NCBI RefSeq assembly: GCF_016908595.1 | Contig: NZ_JAFBEC010000001.1 | Coordinates: 62,001 to 126,000, forward strand | DNA from: Geomicrobium sediminis | GTDB lineage: Bacteria > Bacillota > Bacilli > Bacillales > Marinococcaceae | Reading direction: 5' to 3' | Length of the DNA: 64,000 nt | Shown: positions 1-8,077 of the stretch, in pieces | Numbering within the stretch: position 1 is the first letter of the stretch | How the letters are laid out: every line of letters begins with the position of its first letter | Position numbers and translations under genes: made by a program | Notes under the pieces: model-generated | The model's database searches: none | The model's input: the letters and a program-made list of their open reading frames with translations, nothing else | Told to the model about the DNA's origin: nothing

Positions 1-2
1 AC

Positions 3-353
3 ATGAACACAAATTGGTTGATGGTACTTGCAGCAGGTGTACTTGAAATCTTTTGGGTTTCTGGCCTTAACTATTCTTCAACATTCTGGCAATGGGCATT
101 GACCGTTATTGCCATCATCATAAGTTTCACGCTCGTCATTTTAGCCACTCGCACTCTTCCAATTGGTACGGTGTACGCAGTCTTTGCAGGGATCGGCACG
201 GCAGGTACAGTCGTTGTCGAGACGCTTTTTTTCAATGAACCGTTTAGTTGGATGAAAGTATTGTTAATCGGTACGCTTCTACTCGGCGTTATTGGATTGA
301 AGTTATTAAGTAGTGACGTGAAGGAGGAAGAACCATGTACTGGACAGCTTTAA
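3..353 (+). CDS. ykkC: Paired SMR-family exporter subunit (YkkC-like)
   Basis: This 116-residue protein has the four hydrophobic segments of a small multidrug resistance (SMR) transporter. The membrane-embedded acidic residue of the family is visible in helix 1 (AAGVLEIFWV, Glu15), and the conserved AVFAGIGTAGTV segment follows in helix 3. SMR proteins work as dimers in the cytoplasmic membrane and exchange cationic compounds for protons. The stop region overlaps the start of a second SMR gene by 19 bases, so the two are a heterodimeric pair of the YkkC/YkkD type. In B. subtilis this pair is controlled by a guanidine riboswitch, but its position would lie before the first base of this window. 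The ATG at base 3 is assumed to be the start; its ribosome site is not visible. Confidence 0.9.
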   Translation: MNTNWLMVLAAGVLEIFWVSGLNYSSTFWQWALTVIAIIISFTLVILATRTLPIGTVYAVFAGIGTAGTVVVETLFFNEPFSWMKVLLIGTLLLGVIGLKLLSSDVKEEEPCTGQL

Positions 354-646
354 TTGTTGCGGGGTTATTTGAAGTACTTGGTGTGATTAACTTGAAGAAA
401 GTCGCCATGAAACAGTGGTCTGCCATCATTTATTTGGTAATCTTCTTCGGGGTTAGCTTTTCTCTTCTTACGTATGCAATGAATGACATTTCAATGGGAA
501 CCGCATACGGAGTTTGGACTGGGATTGGTACGGCAGGTTCTGCAGTGCTTGGTATGTATCTATTCGGAGAGTCAAAAGAAGTGAAACGGATCGTTTGTAT
601 TGCGCTTATTCTTTGCTCTGCTGTCGGGTTGAAGCTCTTATCTTAA
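335..646 (+). CDS. ykkD: Paired SMR-family exporter subunit (YkkD-like)
   Basis: This 103-residue protein has four membrane helices, the intramembrane Glu (VAGLFEVLGV, Glu13) and the YGVWTGIGTAGSAV motif of SMR transporters. It starts inside the 3' end of the preceding SMR gene, with a GAAGGAGGAAGAACC ribosome site in that coding region, so the two should be made together as a heterodimer. The known YkkCD pair exports guanidinium or drug cations; which applies here is inferred from family only. A stem-loop terminator follows directly after the stop codon. Confidence 0.9.
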   Translation: MYWTALIVAGLFEVLGVINLKKVAMKQWSAIIYLVIFFGVSFSLLTYAMNDISMGTAYGVWTGIGTAGSAVLGMYLFGESKEVKRIVCIALILCSAVGLKLLS

Positions 647-682
647 AAAGAAGTCGTTCGATGTTTATCGAACGACTTCTTT
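647..682. terminator. Bidirectional terminator between ykkD and a lipoprotein gene
   Basis: Fourteen-base arms (AAAGAAGTCGTTCG and its complement) enclose an eight-base loop. T-rich sequence flanks it on both strands. It serves ykkD on the plus strand and the convergent lipoprotein gene on the minus strand, whose TAA lies within the right arm. Confidence 0.85.
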
Positions 683-1067
683 ATTCTTCCACTTGTAGTT
701 TTTGAACAGGCATCACGTGCATCCCTCTAGCTGTCACGTGGGATTGAATCTCGTAAACACCTGCTTCTGCAAAAGTGTGGGTACTACGATAAAGACCTTC
801 CCCATCATTTTCTGCTGGGAATAATGCCCCTTCAGATTGACCTTCAAAGCGAATTTCAATTTCCACAGCTTGTGCATCTTCGACCGGATAATCTTCTTGG
901 GTCACGAGAGTCTCAATTGTGATTTCTTCTCCAACCACTGCTTCTGAGATTGGCTGAATTTCCACGTCGATCGGTTCAGTAGACAATGACAGTTCTTGTG
1001 TTTCTTCATTTGACCCACAACCACTTACCACTAATAAAAAAACTAGACTCATCCATCGCTTCACCAA
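681..1067 (-). CDS. YtkA/FixH-like lipoprotein
   Basis: This is a small exported lipoprotein. A short hydrophobic signal (MSLVFLLVVSGCG) ends in a lipobox with the acylated Cys. The mature part holds one immunoglobulin-like domain of the YtkA type, recognisable from alternating strands and the GLYRSTHTFAEAGVYEIQ stretch; the C-terminus contains HVMP. YtkA-like domains are found in membrane-anchored proteins linked to metal or cytochrome oxidase assembly in some bacteria, but the role here is unknown. An ATG at 1085 also opens the frame, but GGAGAGG lies seven bases before a TTG at 1067, so the start is placed at 1067 (TTG) or 1064 (GTG). A 30-base palindrome lies just upstream. Confidence 0.7.
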   Translation of the reverse strand: MVKRWMSLVFLLVVSGCGSNEETQELSLSTEPIDVEIQPISEAVVGEEITIETLVTQEDYPVEDAQAVEIEIRFEGQSEGALFPAENDGEGLYRSTHTFAEAGVYEIQSHVTARGMHVMPVQKLQVEE

Positions 1068-1110
1068 TTGCCATCCTCTCCACATCTCGATTACTAGTTA
1101 CAATTATTTT

Positions 1111-1140
1111 CTATTTCTATGTTCAGGAACATTGAAATAG
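1111..1140. promoter_or_regulatory. Thirty-base near-perfect palindrome upstream of the lipoprotein gene
   Basis: The arms are CTATTTC-T-ATGTTC and GAACAT-T-GAAATAG, with a two-base centre and one mismatched position. It sits about 45 bases upstream of the lipoprotein start. There is no T-run directly after it on either strand, so an operator is more likely than a terminator. The regulator is unknown. The rest of 1141-1300 shows only a small AGAAGTT/AACTTCT hairpin at 1204-1221 and no gene. Confidence 0.4.
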
Positions 1141-1300
1141 AAGAGAGTTACTACAATACTTTCTCAATCATAAAGAAGAGATTACCTCACTTGTAACGAT
1201 ACGAGAAGTTTGTGAACTTCTTGTGGGGAAAACGTGTCTAGTTTGGCACATGTCTATGGCTTTTTTGAAGAAAGGAATTCACTACAACCCTAATCCAATA

Positions 1301-1330
1301 AGAAAACGAGGAGCACGCTCCTCGTTTTCT
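1301..1330. terminator. Terminator downstream of the SDR gene
   Basis: Thirteen-base perfect arms (AGAAAACGAGGAG / CTCCTCGTTTTCT) enclose a CACG tetraloop. It lies 70 bases past the stop of the minus-strand short-chain dehydrogenase gene. Confidence 0.75.
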
Positions 1331-1399
1331 TACATTTATCTTTTTTTAGCAGGGTGGTCTAACACTCTCATGGAGGCCTGTACTTCTAGCACATTTCCT

Positions 1400-2266
1400 T
1401 TACGACGACGTGTACGAACCGCCGTTGATATGGATGGCTTGTCCTGTCATGTAACTAGACTCATTGGATGCAAGCATCACATACGGCCATGCGTGTTCTG
1501 ATGGTTGTCCCGGACGACCCATTAACGTATTTTGACCGAACTCTTGAACCCCGTCTTCATCAAACGATGACGGAATTAACGGCGTCCAGACTGGCCCTGG
1601 CGCAACGGAGTTTGCGCGAATTCCACGGTTCGCTAAACTTTGTGCAATACTTCTAGTAAATGCTGTGATTGCTCCTTTGGTCGCGGAATAATCCATTAAG
1701 ATTGCATTCCCTTGATACGCATTAATACTTGATGTGTTGATAATGCTGTCGCCTTCTGACATATGACGCACGGCCTCTTTTGTAATGTAAAAATAAGAAT
1801 ACATATTCACTTCAAATGTTTCTCTGAATTGTTCAGACGTAATGTCTAATAGATCTTCTCTAATGTATTGAATAGCAACATTGTTAACGAGAATGTTCAA
1901 CTTGCCAAATTCATTAACTGTGTCAGTTACAAGCGATACACAGTGATCTTCATCACGAGCATCTCCAGGCAACAAGAGGCAGTTGACCCCTTCTTGCTCG
2001 ACCCAAACTTTCGTTTGTTCGGCATCATCATGTTCATCTTTATACGAGATCGCGACATGGGCTCCTTCTTTTGCATACAGCAGCGCCACTGCTCGTCCAA
2101 TTCCACTATCTCCACCTGTAATTAACGCAACTTTTCCTTTTAATTTATTCGTACCGATATACTCATGAGGGTGATGGGGAAGGGGCTGCATCTTCGATTC
2201 AATACCTGGCTGCTTTTCTTGCTTTTGGCGCGGGGTTTCTCCCTTTTGCATGTCCGTAGGTTTCAT
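1400..2266 (-). CDS. Short-chain dehydrogenase/reductase, general-stress type
   Basis: This is a classical-fold NAD(P)-dependent oxidoreductase of about 288 residues with a roughly 45-residue polar N-terminal extension typical of the Bacillus YdaD/YhxC/YhdF group (general stress protein 39 type). It shows the cofactor motif TGGDSGIGRAVA, a variant NNVAIQ where NNAG is usual, the catalytic Ser in INTSSINAY, and the YSATK active site. The substrate is unknown. Three ATG codons lie in a row; GGAGG is seven bases before the third (2266), which is chosen as start. A candidate sigma-B-like promoter is upstream. It is a single-gene unit with its own terminator. Confidence 0.88.
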   Translation of the reverse strand: MKPTDMQKGETPRQKQEKQPGIESKMQPLPHHPHEYIGTNKLKGKVALITGGDSGIGRAVALLYAKEGAHVAISYKDEHDDAEQTKVWVEQEGVNCLLLPGDARDEDHCVSLVTDTVNEFGKLNILVNNVAIQYIREDLLDITSEQFRETFEVNMYSYFYITKEAVRHMSEGDSIINTSSINAYQGNAILMDYSATKGAITAFTRSIAQSLANRGIRANSVAPGPVWTPLIPSSFDEDGVQEFGQNTLMGRPGQPSEHAWPYVMLASNESSYMTGQAIHINGGSYTSS

Positions 2267-2311
2267 CATCATTCCTCCATGTTGTTGCTCAAATTAGTAA
2301 CGTCTCCTTCT

Positions 2312-2337
2312 TTATCCGTTATAAGGATTACTGAAAC
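2312..2337 (-). promoter_or_regulatory. Candidate sigma-B-type promoter for the stress SDR
   Basis: On the minus strand, GTTTCA and GGATAA are separated by 14 bases, close to the sigma-B pattern (GTTTAA, 12-14 bases, GGGTAT-like). It lies about 45 bases before the SDR start. The -10 match is only partial; support comes mainly from the known sigma-B control of related Bacillus stress SDRs. Confidence 0.3.
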
Positions 2338-2400
2338 CTACCTACGGATAATCAAAATTAAGACGAGCCTAAACATACAGATCAATTTAGGTAAAACAAA

Positions 2401-2425
2401 AAAGCTAGGCACTCGGCCTAGCTTT
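2401..2425. terminator. Terminator of the ascorbate-type PTS operon
   Basis: Ten-base arms AAAGCTAGGC / GCCTAGCTTT lie just after the stop of the IIC gene, followed on the minus strand by a T-rich tract. Confidence 0.85.
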
Positions 2426-2428
2426 TGA

Positions 2429-3781
2429 TTATGATTTACTCGGTTCTTTTCTTGTTTTCCATCCGAGGAAGAAAAAGGCTGCAAGGATCAGAAGAATTGC
2501 GAGTGCAAAGAGAATGGTTGAGGTAATTTGTTGGCTAAGTACGCCTAATGCAATCCCGATGACACCGAAATCTGAATCACCAAACGTCGTGCTTTGGAAT
2601 CCTAAATCACCGAGTACTGGTAAAAGTAGCGCAGGTAAGAAGCTGATTAACACTCCGTTGACCATGGCACCAATAATTGCGCCACGTCGACCACCCGTTG
2701 CATTACCGAATACACCGGCTGCTGCACCTGTAAAGAAATGCGGGACAAGACCTGGTACGATCACAGCCAATCCAAAGAGTGGCAAGAACATCATACTAAT
2801 CAAACCTGCCGCGAAACTGAACAAGAAACCGATAATTACGGCGTTGTTCGCAAAAGGAAATACGGCTGGTGCATCAAGTGCTGGTTTTGCATTCGGAACA
2901 ATTTTATCGGCAATTCCTTTAAACGCGGGTACAATTTCTCCGAGTAACATACGAACCCCAGCTAAGATGATGTACACACCTGCAGCGAACGTGAGTCCTT
3001 GCATGAGTGAGAACACGAGGAAGTTTTGACCGCCACTTAGTTCTGATTCAATAAATGTGCTTCCTGTAAAGAAGGCGACAACTACGAAGAGAATAACCAT
3101 CGTTAACGATACGGCTACAGTCGTATCACGAAGGAACCCAAGTGACTTAGGTACTTTAATATCTTCCGTCGTCTTTTCTTTGTTACCAAACCACTTTCCA
3201 ATGGAAGCAGATGCATAGTAACCGAACGAGCCGAAGTGACCGACGGCAATATCATCGGACCCTGTAATCTCTCGCGTATAAGGTTGAAGCATCGCTGGCA
3301 GTAATACCATTAGTGAACCTAATATAATGGCACCGAGCGCCACCATCGGTACGCCACCCATTCCTGCTGTCGTCAGAATTACCGCAATCAAACAAGCCAT
3401 AAACATAATATGATGTCCCGTTAAAAAGATATATTTAAAAGGGGTAATCCGGGCAAACAGAATGTTGGCAACCATTCCGAAAAGCATGATCATCGCCGTT
3501 TCTGTACCAAACGCATCTTGTGCAATTGCCACAATCACTTCATTGTTCGGAATGACGCCGTTTACATTAAAAGCATGGTTAAACATTGCGCTAAATTGAT
3601 CAAGCGATTGGACGATAACCATCGCACCGGCCCCTAGAATAACGAAGCCGAGCACGGTTTTTAACGTACCTGATACAACATCGGCGATCGCTTTTCGTTG
3701 GGCCAATAAACCGATCAGCGCAAAGAGACCAACAAGAAGTTCTGGTGTACCTAAGAGATCGTTCATGATGAAATCAATCAT
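2429..3781 (-). CDS. ulaA: PTS transporter subunit IIC, ascorbate (UlaA/SgaT) family
   Basis: This 450-residue polytopic membrane protein is the permease subunit of a phosphotransferase system of the ascorbate-galactitol superfamily. It begins with a hydrophobic segment around LLGTPELLVGLFALIGLLAQRKA, contains glycine-rich GHHIMF and TPFKYIFLTGHH segments typical of UlaA, and has ten or more hydrophobic stretches. It would move its substrate while the partner IIB domain phosphorylates it. GGAGG lies ahead of the ATG. The IIB gene is 19 bases upstream and the PRD activator is first in the operon. No ascorbate-6-phosphate lactonase or downstream catabolic gene is present in the window, so L-ascorbate as substrate is inferred from family. 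Confidence 0.9.
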   Translation of the reverse strand: MIDFIMNDLLGTPELLVGLFALIGLLAQRKAIADVVSGTLKTVLGFVILGAGAMVIVQSLDQFSAMFNHAFNVNGVIPNNEVIVAIAQDAFGTETAMIMLFGMVANILFARITPFKYIFLTGHHIMFMACLIAVILTTAGMGGVPMVALGAIILGSLMVLLPAMLQPYTREITGSDDIAVGHFGSFGYYASASIGKWFGNKEKTTEDIKVPKSLGFLRDTTVAVSLTMVILFVVVAFFTGSTFIESELSGGQNFLVFSLMQGLTFAAGVYIILAGVRMLLGEIVPAFKGIADKIVPNAKPALDAPAVFPFANNAVIIGFLFSFAAGLISMMFLPLFGLAVIVPGLVPHFFTGAAAGVFGNATGGRRGAIIGAMVNGVLISFLPALLLPVLGDLGFQSTTFGDSDFGVIGIALGVLSQQITSTILFALAILLILAAFFFLGWKTRKEPSKS

Positions 3782-3800
3782 TGTCTGTGACCTCCACTAA

Positions 3801-4067
3801 TTATAAATTTTGATCAAGCACTTCTCGTAATTCATTTTTGTCGAGTAAGTTCTTCAACCCAACGACATGTCGTGATCCGTCTTGTAAGTTGTTGACGATG
3901 TCATCGGAGCCAATATACAAGTCAGCTTGTTCTGTCTTAGCCGTTGTTAAATCCGTGTGGGAGACATCAGCTTCCTTTTGTAAATCTTTTAGGATGCTTT
4001 TAGCATTCATCTCGACAATCATTGAACTTCCTAATCCATTTCCACAAACAACTAATACTTTTTTCAT
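3801..4067 (-). CDS. ulaB: PTS subunit IIB, lactose/ascorbate type
   Basis: This 88-residue cytoplasmic phosphocarrier has the N-terminal phosphocysteine loop VCGNGLGSSM, in which the Cys receives phosphate from IIA and passes it to the substrate. Length and motif fit UlaB-type IIB proteins. It starts one base after the stop of the PRD activator, with a GGGGAG ribosome site within that gene, so it is translationally linked. No separate IIA gene is present; the C-terminal IIA domain of the activator may supply this function. Confidence 0.9.
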   Translation of the reverse strand: MKKVLVVCGNGLGSSMIVEMNAKSILKDLQKEADVSHTDLTTAKTEQADLYIGSDDIVNNLQDGSRHVVGLKNLLDKNELREVLDQNL

Positions 4068-4068
4068 A

Positions 4069-6192
4069 TTAAAACTCCCCTTTGTTATGGTTTTGAATCA
4101 CGTGTGCAATTTCTGATACGGTCGTACTTGCTAGAATTTCTTCAGTATTCTCTTCTTCAGAGAGCAACTCTGAAAGTTGCGAAAGTGCTTTAAGGTGCGT
4201 TTCATTATCAACGGCCGCAAGCACAATGATAATTCGAGCATCATGCTTTTCTTCTTCTGAGAAGTGAACCGGCTCGTCGGTTTTTAGAATACTCATACCA
4301 AGCTGAACGACACCTTCTTCAGGGCGGGCATGAGGCATTGCTATATTAGGTGCAATGACAATGTACGGACCGTTCGTCACGACATTTGCGATCATTGCAT
4401 CGATGTACTCTTGATGAATGTATTTTTTCTCTAGTAATGGTTCGGCGGCAATTCGAATGGACTCTTGCCACGACGTGACACTTGGTTTCACAGTAATCAT
4501 GTCTTCAGTTACTAATTCGTGTAGCATCGGTTTGTGCACCTCAAGTCTTGATCTAGTTGGGCGAAAATACGGTTCAATCTGGCGCCTTAATGCGTCATGA
4601 TCATGAATCGTGGCATGTTGCTCAATGATGCCGATTACACTTTCAAAATCTGATTGTTTTAATCGGTCGGGATCCATAAACCGTTGCAACTCTCGTAATA
4701 CGTGTGCTTTCTCCGAATCACCAAGTATCGCCGGAACATAAATAATTGGCACAGTGGAAGTGTGAATGTACGTTGTAGAAAAGGCAAAATCAATGTCTTG
4801 TTCATACTCCGAAAACGCACGAACGGGCAAGAAGTCTAGAATCTCAACGTCAGGTAATAATCCTTCTAGTTGCGCAAAAAGCATTGAAGATGCTGCAATC
4901 CCGTTTTCACAAATCACTACAGCGCGATACGCTTTTGATCTTCGGTCTACCTTTCGATGGATCCATCCGCCAAAATGCATCGCAATGAGTGCAACTTCTT
5001 CACTCGGAATCGTACGATTCACATAACGCTCCAATGGTTCTAGCGCTTGTTCTGTTAGGGTGTAGACTTCTTTTAATTGATGCTCAATTAATGGCAAATA
5101 TCGATGATCTAACGGCTCGTTGTACTTTAGTCGATAATAGGCAGGCTTAATATGTGCGACTAAGTTCTTTTGTAGACGTTCCTTTTCACGAAAACGAACG
5201 CCACTATGAGCCTCGAATTGCTCAATAATTTCCGTTGTTACGACGTCAATATCGGAGCGCTCATCTTTAGTGAATGACGCTAAGCCATCGGTTACACGAG
5301 AACCGAGAATTCTAATCGTTAAGACAACACATTCGAGACGAGTAAATCGTCTGAAGCCCTTACTTGAAAGACGTTCATTTAGTTGATCAACAGCTCCAAA
5401 AGCTTGTGATTGCAACAGGACTTCCTGTTCTTCACGATCGACCCAAAGGTTATTTAACGGTCGCTTGTATAGCATCAGTATGTGTAGCAAGAGAGACAAC
5501 GTCACTTGCTCATTAAATGAAAGGTCAAGCTGTTGCTCAAGCTTACCAATCTCTTCTCGAATCATGACTTCAGCATCATCAACGTCTTGATTACACTGAT
5601 TCAATAGCATTTGTATGACTTCATCATGTTCATTTTCAATCACAATTTGAATGAGTTGATGAATCACACGCCATAACGATTGGTCAGACCCTTTCAGTTC
5701 ATATCCAATTTGTTTCGAGTAGTTCAAAGAAACGTCAAACGCATCAAGTTTCTCAGTAATGACTGCTAAATCTTTGAACAGCGTGCCCCGGCTCACTTGA
5801 ACGAGTTCACTCAATTCATTTGAAGACACAAACCCATCATGAAGCAATAAGTACGCACTAATCACGTAATGTCGCTCCACCTGAGTGAACCGATAATCCC
5901 ATTGTCTCTTGAGTGTTAACAAAGAAGGTAAGCGTTCCTTTGTCAACGTTTCAAGAAATAAGCCTTTGTTATAATTCCTTTGAATCGGTGATAAGTGATG
6001 ATGCATGAGCCAGTGGTCAATCTCATTAAAATCATAATAAAGTGTGCGTTTTGACACACCTAAAGCGTTTGCTAGTTCAGGTATGGATACCGTTGTTGTT
6101 GCACGGCTAAGGTAAGACAATATGGCAATTCTTCGTTGATCTAAAACCACAGCGTACGCCCCTTGCACAATACAATTTTGCACTTCCTCCAT
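4069..6192 (-). CDS. BglG-family PRD transcription activator with IIB and IIA domains
   Basis: This 707-residue regulator has an N-terminal DeoR/Mga-type winged helix (SIPELANALGVSKRTLYYDFNE) and a second helix-turn-helix (VSSNELSELVQVSRGTLFKDLA). Two PRD modules with phosphorylatable His follow at about residues 200-420 (HRYLPLIEHQ, IAMHFGGWIHRK). A IIB-like domain at about 430-530 carries the Cys loop VVICENGIAASS. A fructose/mannitol-type IIA domain at the end carries the active His in NIAMPHARPEEGV. Such proteins sense PTS flux through phosphorylation and activate the adjacent operon. The first ATG overlaps a GGAGG, so the true start may be an inner GTG a few codons on. It is first in the PTS operon. 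Confidence 0.88.
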   Translation of the reverse strand: MEEVQNCIVQGAYAVVLDQRRIAILSYLSRATTTVSIPELANALGVSKRTLYYDFNEIDHWLMHHHLSPIQRNYNKGLFLETLTKERLPSLLTLKRQWDYRFTQVERHYVISAYLLLHDGFVSSNELSELVQVSRGTLFKDLAVITEKLDAFDVSLNYSKQIGYELKGSDQSLWRVIHQLIQIVIENEHDEVIQMLLNQCNQDVDDAEVMIREEIGKLEQQLDLSFNEQVTLSLLLHILMLYKRPLNNLWVDREEQEVLLQSQAFGAVDQLNERLSSKGFRRFTRLECVVLTIRILGSRVTDGLASFTKDERSDIDVVTTEIIEQFEAHSGVRFREKERLQKNLVAHIKPAYYRLKYNEPLDHRYLPLIEHQLKEVYTLTEQALEPLERYVNRTIPSEEVALIAMHFGGWIHRKVDRRSKAYRAVVICENGIAASSMLFAQLEGLLPDVEILDFLPVRAFSEYEQDIDFAFSTTYIHTSTVPIIYVPAILGDSEKAHVLRELQRFMDPDRLKQSDFESVIGIIEQHATIHDHDALRRQIEPYFRPTRSRLEVHKPMLHELVTEDMITVKPSVTSWQESIRIAAEPLLEKKYIHQEYIDAMIANVVTNGPYIVIAPNIAMPHARPEEGVVQLGMSILKTDEPVHFSEEEKHDARIIIVLAAVDNETHLKALSQLSELLSEEENTEEILASTTVSEIAHVIQNHNKGEF

Positions 6193-6343
6193 AACCTACT
6201 CGGAGTATATATCAGTCTATTCCAGCTGTTAAGAGGTTTTGACATGCAATAACTGTACATTTGAATTTTGCAAAACTATACTCTTGATTGTTTTATCATA
6301 GGTTTTGCCCATTCTTTATGCAACAAGCGCTCAAAAACAAAAA

Positions 6344-6380
6344 AGGACATTTCCGAGGTCATAGACCTCGGAAATGTCCT
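6344..6380. terminator. Strong terminator of the flavoprotein/DUF4242 operon
   Basis: Seventeen-base perfect arms (AGGACATTTCCGAGGTC) enclose a three-base ATA loop, followed on the minus strand by a T-rich run. The stop codon of the flavoprotein gene lies in the right arm. Confidence 0.92.
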
Positions 6381-7434
6381 AGTTTATCGCTTCATTAGAA
6401 GTGATTTGCATCATCTTATCTAAATGCCGTATGGTCGGTGTTAAGTTCACAAGAAAGTACGCTTCTCTGAGACGTCTTGCCGGATGACTTTTCCTTAAAT
6501 AGGCGGGCCCTCCAACATGAAGCATCGTCATGTGTGCTGCTTTCACAGCATCTTCAGCACTTGCTTTACGAATCGGCAACAATGATTCCCAAATGAGGGG
6601 CCCGTTTTGGAATTGCTCTTTCAGTCGTTCTTGTTGACGTGCCAAATCCCTTTTCACTTGATCTGGTTGCTCTTCCATATAAGCATTGCAACCGTTTTGC
6701 TTCTTTAGCGCACTTTCGCTTGAAGCAATGGATGCCTCGATGACACCAAAACCGAGGGGAATTTGATACACAAGGAAATAGGGACGAATCGTTTTAATGA
6801 ACGCATCTGCGTCTTCAGCTAACACTTGCTCTGTTGGAACGAACAAGTCCAAAAAACGGACAGCATACGTCGCACTTCCATTAATTCCAACATAATCTTT
6901 TTTCTCTTTTAGATCGAGTCTCTCTCCTCGACACTCCACAAAAATCATCACGTTACGATCTTCATTTTCTACTTTAGCAACCGCCCCGAACCAGTGATCT
7001 TCACCCAGATTCGACACGGATGGTAGCGTCCCTTTTACTTCATAGCCTCCATCGACATTTCGTGCTTTTAGATGGAGTGGCTCAAGGTTTGCATAGTTTT
7101 TCATTGGGTTTGAAAGACCCGTTCCCCCGAGAACCTTTCCACTTTCCAAAGGAGCCAGTAACCTCTTTTTCAATGATTCATTTTTTGTATGCCTTACGTA
7201 CGTAATGGCAGCTAAGTGACACCATGTGATGAAGCCCGTTGTCATACAATACTTCGATACAAGCCGTACAGTATCCACTTCTTGCTGTACCGACTGCAAA
7301 TAAGATTGTTGATTCGAAGAGGAGAAGCACCCTTGTTCACCAAGGCCTTGTAAAATTTGTTTCGGATAAAACCCTTCTAAATCAATCTCTTGTGCGAGAG
7401 GTTTTAACTCTGTTTTCAGCCATTGTTCAAGCAT
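6379..7434 (-). CDS. Acyl-CoA dehydrogenase-like flavoprotein
   Basis: This 351-residue protein follows the acyl-CoA dehydrogenase fold: a helical N-terminal part, a beta middle domain with GGTGLSNPMKNY and VKGTLPSVSNL segments, and a C-terminal helical bundle ending in the GGPAYLRKSHPARRLREAYF stretch (flavin/tetramer region). It is shorter than true acyl-CoA dehydrogenases (about 380), and no clear catalytic base Glu could be assigned. Some members of this fold are FMN-dependent monooxygenases of the DszC/SfnB type acting on organosulfur or aromatic compounds. The neighbours, a DUF4242 gene and a NitT/TauT-type importer, make such a scavenging role possible but unproven. It is second in a two-gene operon. 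Confidence 0.75.
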   Translation of the reverse strand: MLEQWLKTELKPLAQEIDLEGFYPKQILQGLGEQGCFSSSNQQSYLQSVQQEVDTVRLVSKYCMTTGFITWCHLAAITYVRHTKNESLKKRLLAPLESGKVLGGTGLSNPMKNYANLEPLHLKARNVDGGYEVKGTLPSVSNLGEDHWFGAVAKVENEDRNVMIFVECRGERLDLKEKKDYVGINGSATYAVRFLDLFVPTEQVLAEDADAFIKTIRPYFLVYQIPLGFGVIEASIASSESALKKQNGCNAYMEEQPDQVKRDLARQQERLKEQFQNGPLIWESLLPIRKASAEDAVKAAHMTMLHVGGPAYLRKSHPARRLREAYFLVNLTPTIRHLDKMMQITSNEAIN

Positions 7435-7452
7435 ATACTTCTCCTCCTAATC

Positions 7453-7968
7453 CTAGTCTCTTGAAAGTTTAGTAATGGAACTCACTGGTGCTTTCACTGC
7501 TTCTCTTGCGCGTTTCACCGCATCGTCGTCAGGAGCATCATAGAAACAAAGACACTTTGTCATATCTTCACACACATACGTCCGTTGGAATTCAACTTCA
7601 GGCACTTCTGCGTAGTGCACAGAATTCTTCTTCTTACGTTCCAAATATTGATCCATCGTAAGATCTGCTGGGAAGTTCCATTCAACCAAATAGTTGATTT
7701 TCCCTGCCGTTTTTCGAACATCCTCTAGGTCCTGGCCTACAATTCTCACTTCTTTTACTTCTTGTACTGTAAATACACTTTCACTAAATGCTGGACTTAC
7801 ATCCGCTTCTTTTGAGGCTTCAATAATGACATACACTTTCTTATAATCGTTTGCTACTTGCACCTCAATAAGTGTTGCATCCCCAAGTTTAAGTGTATCG
7901 ACCGCACGCTCTACAGCAGCTTGCTCCCTTGCATCCGTTAATGTTGCTTCGACTAAAAATAATGCCAT
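7453..7968 (-). CDS. DUF4242 (nickel-binding-like) protein
   Basis: This is a roughly 171-residue cytoplasmic protein with two ferredoxin-like halves. The C-terminal half shows the DUF4242 signature CLCFYDAPDDDAVKRAREA, and the N-terminal half begins ALFLVEATL and is a diverged copy. A DUF4242 protein from Streptomyces has been described as nickel binding; here the Cys pair in CEDMTKCLC could bind metal, which is inference. A GTG at 7980 overlaps the ribosome site AAAGGAG, so the ATG at 7968 is preferred. It is 18 bases upstream of the flavoprotein gene and divergent from the HxlR regulator. Confidence 0.75.
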   Translation of the reverse strand: MALFLVEATLTDAREQAAVERAVDTLKLGDATLIEVQVANDYKKVYVIIEASKEADVSPAFSESVFTVQEVKEVRIVGQDLEDVRKTAGKINYLVEWNFPADLTMDQYLERKKKNSVHYAEVPEVEFQRTYVCEDMTKCLCFYDAPDDDAVKRAREAVKAPVSSITKLSRD

Positions 7969-8004
7969 TGTATTCGTCACTCCTTTTTGATTATTTAGGT
8001 TATT

Positions 8005-8041
8005 TTAGTATACTAGGTTAAAAAAATCAACTTAGTAAACT
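8005..8041. promoter_or_regulatory. Candidate HxlR operator repeats in the divergent control region
   Basis: Two direct copies, TTAGTATACT (8005-8014) and TTAGTAAACT (8032-8041), differ at one base and lie between the divergent DUF4242 and HxlR genes. Near copies (TAGTAAAC inverted at 11041-11048 and TTAGTAAC at 11072-11079) lie before the ABC importer operon. A TATACT -10-like box overlaps the first copy. This suggests that one regulator controls all three units. Confidence 0.45.
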
Positions 8042-8077
8042 CTGTGTTATACTTACGATATTAAAGGAGGAAACGTG

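Noticed and set aside
1-2. Guanidine-I riboswitch expected before ykkCD
   Set aside because: Its position would be before the first base of the window, so nothing can be seen.
2514-3029. 171-codon plus-strand frame opposite the PTS IIC gene
   Set aside because: It is the complement of a well-supported membrane protein gene and has no domain of its own.
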